A stretch of 41,545 bases of DNA from JANXSD01 sp043758125 (lineage in GTDB: Bacteria; Bacteroidota; Bacteroidia; AKYH767-A; OLB10): the NCBI GenBank assembly GCA_043758125.1, contig JAYVOC010000112.1, positions 1-41,545 on the forward strand. The letters are read 5' to 3'. The translations under genes were made by a program, and so were the position numbers. The notes beneath the pieces are model-generated. The model did not search any database. It was not told the origin of the DNA and worked only from the letters and a program-made list of their open reading frames with translations. This document shows, piece after piece, positions 33,736 to 41,545 of this stretch (position 1 is the first letter of the stretch; every line of letters begins with the position of its first letter).

Positions 33736-36700
33736 TTACCTCACTAAAGAAACTCTACCTGTATACTCATAGGTAACGCCATCCAATGCTTTAATGTGGA
33801 AGAGGTAAACATAAACACCTTCAGCACATGGATCACCATTATCGTTACGTTCGCCATGCCATGGATGTTGAATGTCACCAGTATAAATTGTTTTTCCCCA
33901 GCGATCGAAAATATAAAAATCGCTACTTACTATTCCAATACCATAAGCAGTGAAAAATTCATTCGTTCCATCATCGTTAGGAGTAAATGCATTTGGAATA
34001 TATACGCTTAGATCTTTTGTAATAACTATTTCGGAGAAGAAAGTATCAAGACATCCAAAGAGCGTGCTTGCAATTAATTCAACATGATATCTTCCTGTAT
34101 CTTGGAATGTATGCGTTGGAATAAAATCTTTTGTAGTAGTACCATCTCCAAAATTCCATTCAAAATTATTCGCACCTGAACTCTGATTATTAAATGTTAT
34201 GATTGGGGTAAGTATTGAAGTTTTTTGTGGATCCGGAGTAAAGAATGCGACCGGTAATGGATGAACAGTTATCACATTATTTTGCGAAAGCGAAGAAGAG
34301 CATCCATAAGAATTTGTAACGGTTAATGATACATTATACGTTCCTGCATCTACGTAAGTATGTGATAGAGATGGTACCGTACCGAAAGTATTATCTCCAA
34401 AACTCCAATGATAAATGGAATTTGAAGTAGTATTAGAAGTCGAATGGAAGTAAGCTAAAACAGGACTACATCCTTCAAGAGTTATTGGCGTAAAGTATAC
34501 AATAGGGGAAGGCGTTACTGTAATATTTGTTTGCGTTTGAGCAACAGGAGTTCCACATGCATCACTAACACTCACCGAATAAATTATAGTACTATCTGGA
34601 GTTACATTTTGAGTAGCAGTGTTGGTAGAAATATTATTCCAAACATAAGTGTAAGGACCACCGTTTCCACCAGTAGCAATACTTGTGATAGAAACACTTT
34701 GCCCTTTACAAATTGAATCAGTACTGACACTAATATTAAGTGAGAGAGGAGGATTAACGTTAACAGGAACGGTTAACGGATTAACAGAACATCCATTTTG
34801 ATCACTTACCATGATGGTATAATTTGTTGAAGTAATAGGACTAACATTTTGTTGCGCTCCAATAAATCCATTACTCCATTGATAAACATACGTTGCCGTT
34901 CCACCAGAAACTTGTGCGTTCAATGTTGCACTTTGTCCAATACAAATTTTAGCAGGCGTTGTAACAATTAATGATAATGGTAATGGTTGTCCAATATGCC
35001 ATGATGAATCAATCACACAAGAATGAATATCTGTTATCGTTGCAGTATAATTTCCTGCGGGTAATTGTGTATTGTTAAATCCTGAAGCAAGTGGATTGTT
35101 CCATGTAATAGCGTAAGGTGCCACACCACCAGCAGGTGCAACTTTTAATACACCATTTGATTCGCCGAAGCATCGCACATCACTGAGTAATGCTTGTAGT
35201 TCTAATATTGTTGGTTCATTAACAACAAAAAATTGATTCGAAGTACATCCATTTCCATCCGTAACTGTAACAGAATAATTTCCTGCAATAAGATGAATTG
35301 TATTGTTACCGATTGTTCCGTTTGACCAATTTGCAGTGTAAGGAGAAACGCCACCTACAGGAAGAACAATTGCAGATCCAGTACTATCGCCATGACATTT
35401 TACATTGGTTACAATTGGTGTTGGAATATTTAAGGCTGTTGGTTGTGAAATTAAATAAATAGTATTTATAGTACATCCATTCGCATCAGTAACCGTAACG
35501 CTATAATTTCCTGCAGCTAAATTGTTAATAGTTCCAAAACCAGTTGCACCATTCGACCAAAGATATTGATATGGTAATGTGCCTCCATTAATATTAAATG
35601 TCGCAGTTCCATTTGTACCATTAAAACAAGAAACATTAGTAAAATTTGCTTGTGTACTATTTAATGCCGTTGGCTGAATGATCGCTGTAGAATTTTGTGC
35701 AGTACATCCGTTTGCATCTGTAATTGTTACTGTATAATTTCCTTGTGTTAGATTAGTTGTTGTAATTGAATTTACTGCATTCGACCATTGATATTGGTAA
35801 GGAGCAATTCCACCATTTGCTAGTGCAGTAGCTTGTCCATTATTTCCACCGTAACAACTTACATTTTGTAGAGAAGGAATAGACGCAGTAACTAATGTTG
35901 GTTCTTGAATTATAATATTTATTAAGCTACTACATCCATGAACATCACTAACGGTAACAGAATAATTTCCGGCTGATAGATTCGTAGCAAGTGCATTCGC
36001 TCCTCCCGAAGGAAACCATGTATATTGATAAGGAGAAGTACCACTACTTACACTGATACTTGCACTACCATCATGACCACCTTTACAATGAACATCGTTA
36101 TTTGTTAATGGAAATAATATTGGACCTCCTAATGCTGGAACGATAATACTTGTTTGTATCGAACATCCTGAAATATCAGTTACTGTTACAGTATAATTTC
36201 CTGTAATAAGGCTATTAATATTACTTGTAAGTGAACCATTACTCCAATTGTATTGATAAGTTCCAGTACCTCCATTTGCTATTACAGATGCTGTTCCATT
36301 TGATGCATTGCAACTTGCGGAAGTACTTGAAGGTTGTAATTGTATTTGTGTTGGTTGATTTATTTGTACTGTTGTAACTGACGAGCATCCATTCGCATCG
36401 GTAACAGTGACAGAATAATTTCCTGCCGCTAATCCATTTGCATTTGCTGCGCTTCCCGCCGATGAAGACCAACTATAAGCGTATGGCGAAGTTCCATTTT
36501 GTGCATTCACTAAAGCTGTTCCATCATTACCTCCATAACAATGAACATTTGTTGTATTCCCTAAAGTTAATGAAGGCCCAGCAATATTATTTATAGTTGA
36601 AGAATCTTTTATTGTACATCCTTTTGCATCAGTAATAGTAACAGAATATGTTCCTGATAAAATATTATTTTGAGAAGAACCACTAGCACCATTACTCCAA

Positions 36701-39700
36701 TTATATTGATAGCCATTACTACCTCCATTTGCAATAACGTTTATCGAACCATTTGCATTACCACAGGTTGATGAGGTAACAATAATATTTGATTGTAATA
36801 CAGTAGGCTCATTGATTGTTGCATTTATTAAACTGCTGCATCCATTAATATCTGTTGCAGTGATCGTATAATTTCCTGCTGATAAATTATTTACTGTTGC
36901 GCCAATTGCACCAGTATTCCATTGGTAATTGATAGGGCCAGCACCTCCTAAAATACTTACTGTAATCGATCCATCATTTCCTGATTTACAACTTACATCT
37001 TGTTGCGATGCAATTGAAATTGCTGGCCCGTTTGCATTTTGAACTTGCGCAACAATTTGTGCAGTACATCCATTTTGATCTGTAACTGTTGCTGTATAAT
37101 TTCCAGCGGTTAAATTTTGTATTTGATTTACACTTGCACCATTCGACCATACAAAAAGATAAGCAGGGTTTCCACCATTCACTTGAACTGTTGCTGATCC
37201 ATTCGCACTTCCACATGTTGCAGTTTGTAAAACAGTATTGAGTAATATTTGCGTTGGCTGATTTATAACAATATTTTGAGGAGTACCACAACCATTCGCA
37301 TCTGTAACAGTTACAGTATAATTTCCTGCAAGAAGATTCGATGCATTATCAGCAGAACCACCCGATGGAAACCAAGAATAAATAAATGGCGCAACACCAG
37401 CAGTAACATTAACGGATGCGGAGCCATCTGCAACAGCAAAACAAGAAGCTGGATTATTGGTTGCAATATTTACTGTTGGCCCACCTACTGCAGGCACCAC
37501 AAAATTTTGATTTAATGTGCAACCATTCGCATCAGTAATGGTAATTGAATATGCATTTGCAGAAAGGTTGTTGATGACAGTCGTTCCTGTTGATCCGTTG
37601 CTCCAAGTGTATGTGTAAGCACCAGTGCCACCGTTCACAACAGTATTCGTACTACCGTTTGGATTACCACACGTAGCTGGTGAAATATTTAAAATAATTG
37701 CTAGTGCATTCGGCTCAGTTATTTGTACAGGTATTACAGAAATACAATTATTTGCATCGTGAACTTCTACTGTGTAATTTCCTACTTTAAGTCCATTCGC
37801 TGTTGCAGCATTTCCTCCTGATGGTAACCACACAAATTGAAATGGTCCGATGCCAGCAGATACATTCACTGTTGCATCGCCATTGTTTCCACCAAAACAG
37901 GTTACATTATTTGTTGCACTAATTGCCGCAGTTGGTCCACCTAAATTTGGAATAGCAACTGGAGTGAATGAAGTACAACCATTTTGATCTGTAACAGTAA
38001 CAGTATATGTTCCTGCAACAACATTTGAAATACTATTAATGATACTTGCACCATTCGACCATTGATAATTTAATGCACCTGTTCCACCATTTACATTCAC
38101 ATTCGCAGATCCATTTGCGGTACCGCATGTTGCAGGAATAGTTGCAGGAAGAATAATAATTGCACTTGGTTGATTTATTTGATGTGAACTATTACTGCTA
38201 CATCCATTGTTATCGCTAACCGTTACAGTATACAATCCCGCAACAAGATTAGTGATAGAAGAATTTCCCGTGACACCATTACTCCACAAAAAAGTATATG
38301 GTGTGATGCCACCGTTTACATTCAAATTGATAACTCCATTTGCATTTCCATTACAATTTTCATCTGTGATAATAGCATTGTAAACAACTGCTGTTGGTTG
38401 ATTTACTATAGCAATAGTTTGCGCAGAACATCCTAATGCATCCGTAACTGTTACTGTGTAATTTCCGGCAGGTAAACTAGCTCTATTTGCTGATTGAATT
38501 CCACCAGGATTCCAATCATATACGTAAGGTAATGTTCCTCCTATTGCATCAATACTTGCAGTACCATCAGCACCACCATTACATGCAACATCTGTAATTA
38601 GATTATTTACAACTAACGCAGTTGGTTCGGCAATAAAAAAGTTTAAATTCGAATTACATCCATTTGCATCAGTAACCGTAACAGAATTATTTCCCATACT
38701 TAATCCAACACCCGTTGCAGCATTTCCTCCAACTGGCGACCAACTAAATTGATAGGGAGCAATTCCTGAAACAACATTTACTGTTGCAGTTCCATTCGAT
38801 CCGCCAAAGCAATTAACATTAGTAATTATTCCTTGTGATAACACAGGACCACCAGCATTCGCAACAATTGTATTATCAGTTGCCGAACATCCTTTCGTAT
38901 CTGTAACAGTTACTGTGTATGAACCTGCAGTAAGATTTAATGCATTCGCAGAAACGCTTCCACCAGACGACCAACTAAAATTATATGGACTTGTTCCTCC
39001 AACAACATTTACTTGTGCAGTTCCGTTTGCAGAACCACATGTTGCAGTTGTGTTGTTTGTATTTAAAATAAGTTGTGATGGCTGTGTAATATTTGTAGAT
39101 GCAATTACAGTACATCCAAAAGCATCCGTTACCGTAACAGTATAATTTCCTGCTACGAGTGCATTCGCAGAATTGGTAAGCGTTCCATTCGACCATAAAA
39201 ATGCATAAGGACCAACTCCTCCATTTACATTTACAGAAGTACTTCCATCTGCAAGTGAAAAACAAGATACATCAGTTGTAACGCCAATGATTGCATTTGG
39301 ACCCACTGCATTTGGAATTATATCTTGTGTTGATGCTGAACAATTATTAGCATCCGTTACAGTTATTGTATAATTTCCGGAAAGTAAATTTGAAGCATTG
39401 TCAATTAAGGAAGAACTATTTGACCAAACAAATGTGTAAGGAGAAACACCACCGTTTACTAATACAGTTGATGATCCATCCGCTTGATTACAATGTGCCG
39501 TTGTTGAATTTGCAAAAATATTTAATGCTGTCGGTTGATTGATAACAATTGGAGATGAAGCAGTACATCCGTTAACATCTGTAACATTAACACTATAGTT
39601 TCCTGCAATAAGTGATGTTGCATTAATGGTACTTCCACCAGAAGGAAGCCAGTTGATAATGTATGGTCCATTACCTGATATAATATTTACTTGTGCAGCA

Positions 39701-41545
39701 CCATCATTACCACCAAAACATTTCACATCAGTACTTGATGCAATTGTAATATTTGGTCCACCTAAATTATTTACGTTAGCATTTGCAGATGCGGAACATC
39801 CACTTTGATCTGTAACAGTTACAGTATATGATCCAGCTCCTAAGTTTGGAACAACATCGGTAATAGCATTCGTATTCCATAAATAAACATATCCACCAGC
39901 ACCACCATTTGCTACAACATTTACACTTCCATTCGTAGAACCACAACTTGCGGGAGTATTACCAGTTGCTAATAAAATTGCTGTTGGTTGATTTATTATT
40001 GCTACTGCCTGTGTTGTACAAGCATTTTTATCGGTAATAGTTACTGTATAATTTCCAGCAATTAAATTTGTTGCAGAAGCTGTAATGGATCCTCCAGGAA
40101 ACCATGAATACGCATAAGGAATAACGCCTCCATTTACAATTACTGTTGCACTACCAGTTGCATATCCAAAACATGTTGCATCAGTAATATTTAAAATAGT
40201 TTGTAATGGAAGTGGCTCATCAATAAATTGACTAACTGATTTTGTACATCCATTTTGATCGGTAACAGTGATCGTGTAGGTGCCAGTTGCAAGATTAAAA
40301 GCCGAAGAGGAATTTGAACCACCACTACTCCATTGATAGTTATACGTTGGAACACCACCGTTCGCAATTAGTTGAATAGATCCATTCGATCCACTACTAC
40401 AAGAAACATCAGTAAAAGAATTGATTGCAAACGTTAGAAGTGTAGGTTCATTAATTGTATTTGTAATAGATACTGAGCATCCGTTGTTATCAGTAACTGT
40501 TGTTGTGTAAGGTCCAGCAATTAAACTTGAAGAGGTGTTAGAAATACTTCCTGATGCTGACCAAGAATAATTGTAAGGAGACGTTCCTCCTGCAGCATTT
40601 AAATTAATCGCACCTGTATTTTCTCCTTTACAACTAACATCAGTTTGTGAAACAAGCGATAGAGTAAGTGGTAAAGGTTCTGTAATAGTGGATGTAAGTA
40701 AAGTAGTACAACCGTTTTGATCAGTAACGGTAACCGTATAATTTCCAAACGATAAATTAGTAGCGTTAGCTGTTAGATTTCCATTCGACCATAAATAAGT
40801 ATACGTTGGAGTTCCTCCGATAGCATTTACATTTAATGATCCATTATTGCCTCCATTACAACTTACGTTTGTTGTTGCAATAAGATTTAATGCAAGTGCA
40901 CTTGGTTCATTAATGTTAAAAATAAGTTGTGCGGAACAACTATTATTATCAGTAACAGTAACTGTATAATTTCCTTGAGATAAATTTGAAGTAGCACTTC
41001 CTAAACTTCCGTTCGACCATAAATAGGTATAAGGAGAAGTTCCTCCATTCACAATTACTTGCGCACTTCCATTATTTCCACCATTGCATTTAACATCAGT
41101 TATAACACCTTGTGATAAAAGCAAAGGTGTAGGTTGATTAATTAAAATATTTAAAATGGAAGAACAACCATTTGCATCTGTAACAGTAACTGTATAATTT
41201 CCTTGAGATAAATTTGTAGCAGAAGTTCCTACACTAACATTTGGCGACCATTGATATACAAAGGGAGCTAAACCATTTGCTACGTTAACACTTGCAGTAC
41301 CATTACTTCCACCAAAACAAGTTACATCAGCACTTGCATTTAAAGTTACAGTTGGACCTGTTGCATTAGGTACAACAACATTCCCTATCGAAGTACATCC
41401 ATTGGCATCTGTAACAGTAACAGTATATCCACTAGCAATTAAACCACTTGCGTTTGCAGATGCACCACCCGAAGGAGACCAAGCATAAGCATATCCAGGA
41501 GATCCACCATTCGCAACAACAGATGCGGTACCATTAGCAGCACCA
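33736..41545 (-). CDS. Giant SprB-repeat adhesin with PKD domains and T9SS type B C-terminal domain (5' end beyond window)
   Basis: The frame is open from the right edge of the window (first full codon at 41544) to the stop at 33736, at least 2602 residues; a TTG near 41124 is internal. About 29 SprB-type repeats of ~75 residues (Y-T-V-T-V-T-D-x-N-G-C consensus) occupy 34980-41545. Two further Ig-like repeats (about 34500-34980), two PKD domains (WSFGD, WNFGDG; about 34010-34500) and a gliding-motility-type C-terminal domain (PNAFTPNDDGTNEFF to VYLFHIKALDG) follow. It is secreted by T9SS and displayed at the cell surface; in gliding relatives SprB is the mobile adhesin. The N-terminus and signal peptide lie outside the window. 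Confidence 0.95.
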   Translation of the reverse strand, partial: GAANGTASVVANGGSPGYAYAWSPSGGASANASGLIASGYTVTVTDANGCTSIGNVVVPNATGPTVTLNASADVTCFGGSNGTASVNVANGLAPFVYQWSPNVSVGTSATNLSQGNYTVTVTDANGCSSILNILINQPTPLLLSQGVITDVKCNGGNNGSAQVIVNGGTSPYTYLWSNGSLGSATSNLSQGNYTVTVTDNNSCSAQLIFNINEPSALALNLIATTNVSCNGGNNGSLNVNAIGGTPTYTYLWSNGNLTANATNLSFGNYTVTVTDQNGCTTLLTSTITEPLPLTLSLVSQTDVSCKGENTGAINLNAAGGTSPYNYSWSASGSISNTSSSLIAGPYTTTVTDNNGCSVSITNTINEPTLLTFAINSFTDVSCSSGSNGSIQLIANGGVPTYNYQWSSGGSNSSSAFNLATGTYTITVTDQNGCTKSVSQFIDEPLPLQTILNITDATCFGYATGSATVIVNGGVIPYAYSWFPGGSITASATNLIAGNYTVTITDKNACTTQAVAIINQPTAILLATGNTPASCGSTNGSVNVVANGGAGGYVYLWNTNAITDVVPNLGAGSYTVTVTDQSGCSASANANVNNLGGPNITIASSTDVKCFGGNDGAAQVNIISGNGPYIINWLPSGGSTINATSLIAGNYSVNVTDVNGCTASSPIVINQPTALNIFANSTTAHCNQADGSSTVLVNGGVSPYTFVWSNSSSLIDNASNLLSGNYTITVTDANNCSASTQDIIPNAVGPNAIIGVTTDVSCFSLADGSTSVNVNGGVGPYAFLWSNGTLTNSANALVAGNYTVTVTDAFGCTVIASTNITQPSQLILNTNNTTATCGSANGTAQVNVVGGTSPYNFSWSSGGSVSANALNLTAGSYTVTVTDTKGCSATDNTIVANAGGPVLSQGIITNVNCFGGSNGTATVNVVSGIAPYQFSWSPVGGNAATGVGLSMGNNSVTVTDANGCNSNLNFFIAEPTALVVNNLITDVACNGGADGTASIDAIGGTLPYVYDWNPGGIQSANRASLPAGNYTVTVTDALGCSAQTIAIVNQPTAVVYNAIITDENCNGNANGVINLNVNGGITPYTFLWSNGVTGNSSITNLVAGLYTVTVSDNNGCSSNSSHQINQPSAIIILPATIPATCGTANGSANVNVNGGTGALNYQWSNGASIINSISNVVAGTYTVTVTDQNGCTSFTPVAIPNLGGPTAAISATNNVTCFGGNNGDATVNVSAGIGPFQFVWLPSGGNAATANGLKVGNYTVEVHDANNCISVIPVQITEPNALAIILNISPATCGNPNGSTNTVVNGGTGAYTYTWSNGSTGTTVINNLSANAYSITITDANGCTLNQNFVVPAVGGPTVNIATNNPASCFAVADGSASVNVTAGVAPFIYSWFPSGGSADNASNLLAGNYTVTVTDANGCGTPQNIVINQPTQILLNTVLQTATCGSANGSATVQVNGGNPAYLFVWSNGASVNQIQNLTAGNYTATVTDQNGCTAQIVAQVQNANGPAISIASQQDVSCKSGNDGSITVSILGGAGPINYQWNTGAIGATVNNLSAGNYTITATDINGCSSLINATINEPTVLQSNIIVTSSTCGNANGSINVIANGGSNGYQYNWSNGASGSSQNNILSGTYSVTITDAKGCTIKDSSTINNIAGPSLTLGNTTNVHCYGGNDGTALVNAQNGTSPYAYSWSSSAGSAANANGLAAGNYSVTVTDANGCSSVTTVQINQPTQIQLQPSSTSASCNASNGTASVIANGGTGTYQYNWSNGSLTSNINSLITGNYTVTVTDISGCSIQTSIIVPALGGPILFPLTNNDVHCKGGHDGSASISVSSGTSPYQYTWFPSGGANALATNLSAGNYSVTVSDVHGCSSLINIIIQEPTLVTASIPSLQNVSCYGGNNGQATALANGGIAPYQYQWSNAVNSITTTNLTQGNYTVTITDANGCTAQNSTAIIQPTALNSTQANFTNVSCFNGTNGTATFNINGGTLPYQYLWSNGATGFGTINNLAAGNYSVTVTDANGCTINTIYLISQPTALNIPTPIVTNVKCHGDSTGSAIVLPVGGVSPYTANWSNGTIGNNTIHLIAGNYSVTVTDGNGCTSNQFFVVNEPTILELQALLSDVRCFGESNGVLKVAPAGGVAPYAITWNNPLASGFNNTQLPAGNYTATITDIHSCVIDSSWHIGQPLPLSLIVTTPAKICIGQSATLNAQVSGGTATYVYQWSNGFIGAQQNVSPITSTNYTIMVSDQNGCSVNPLTVPVNVNPPLSLNISVSTDSICKGQSVSITSIATGGNGGPYTYVWNNISTNTATQNVTPDSTIIYSVSVSDACGTPVAQTQTNITVTPSPIVYFTPITLEGCSPVLAYFHSTSNTTSNSIYHWSFGDNTFGTVPSLSHTYVDAGTYNVSLTVTNSYGCSSSLSQNNVITVHPLPVAFFTPDPQKTSILTPIITFNNQSSGANNFEWNFGDGTTTKDFIPTHTFQDTGRYHVELIASTLFGCLDTFFSEIVITKDLSVYIPNAFTPNDDGTNEFFTAYGIGIVSSDFYIFDRWGKTIYTGDIQHPWHGERNDNGDPCAEGVYVYLFHIKALDGVTYEYTGRVSLVR
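34980..41545 (-). repeat. SprB repeat block, ~29 units, partly as A/B pairs
   Basis: Units of about 225 bp each encode 'xDVxCxGGxDGxAxVxxxGGxxPYxYxWSxG ... GNYTVTVTDxNGC'. Nine units are a distinct A type (C-G-x-x-N-G early, ending 'xxxxGGP' or 'xGP') and each is directly followed by a B-type unit that begins 'DVxCF'. The order reads A-B with an 'xINQPTxL' linker returning to A, a two-unit higher-order period of about 450 bp; other stretches (e.g. near 40900-40200 and 35900-35000) are pure B-type. Confidence 0.85.

Noticed and set aside
41124..41124. Start of the SprB-repeat gene
   Set aside because: The codon is a TTG inside a repeat; the same frame runs on to the window edge with two further repeats.
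1..41545. tRNA or rRNA genes
   Set aside because: No T-loop consensus (GTTCGAATC-like) with matching acceptor arms was seen on either strand.

Overview
The window is AT-rich chromosomal DNA from a member of the Bacteroidota. Three things point there: type IX secretion C-terminal domains on two large surface proteins, a SprB-repeat giant protein with a gliding-motility-type C-terminus, and families typical of the phylum (DUF4271 beside hemD, DUF5777, bifunctional PGI/PMI, TAnnTTTG-like -7 promoter boxes). The order DUF4271-hemD-rnpA-yidD-S41 peptidase fits a Chitinophagales- or Cytophagales-like lineage, but genus cannot be read from this sequence. No tRNA, rRNA, CRISPR array or intact mobile element was found.

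Bases 1-6400 are an accessory, partly decayed region. It opens with the last 81 codons of a restriction-modification-type DNA methylase. That gene is translationally coupled (ATGA overlap) to an SMC/RecF-like ATPase broken at about residue 129 by a ~115-bp tandem repeat array. A 3' fragment of an IS110-family transposase follows. Next come an AraC-type regulator with two exported alpha/beta hydrolases, a strong terminator, dps, a ~200-bp attC-like inverted repeat, a DUF1003 membrane protein, a possible dead ORF and an 80-aa unknown protein.

Bases 6400-20000 are mostly housekeeping and envelope genes: bifunctional PGI/PMI, an eroded M48 metalloprotease pseudogene, a beta-barrel-like protein, a methyltransferase, a secreted amidohydrolase, an azurin-like copper lipoprotein, an M1 aminopeptidase lipoprotein and a YdcF-like protein. 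They also include a three-gene unit (cytochrome-like lipoprotein, YceI, DUF5777 barrel) and a 767-aa T9SS cargo protein with PKD-like domains.

Bases 20000-28600 read in one direction: DUF4271, hemD, rnpA/yidD (overlapping), a C-terminal processing protease, an O-antigen-ligase-like membrane protein, a TPR protein, and a fused glycosyltransferase-4/polysaccharide deacetylase. The last part of this run looks like glycan export or modification.

Bases 28600-41545 hold a DinB-like DUF1569 protein, DinD preceded by a 69-bp-period array of perfect palindromes, and meaB divergent from a cobalamin-riboswitch-controlled BtuB-type TonB receptor. The window ends inside a giant SprB-repeat adhesin (at least 2602 residues, 5' end beyond the right edge). 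About 29 repeats are visible, nine of them arranged as alternating A/B pairs.
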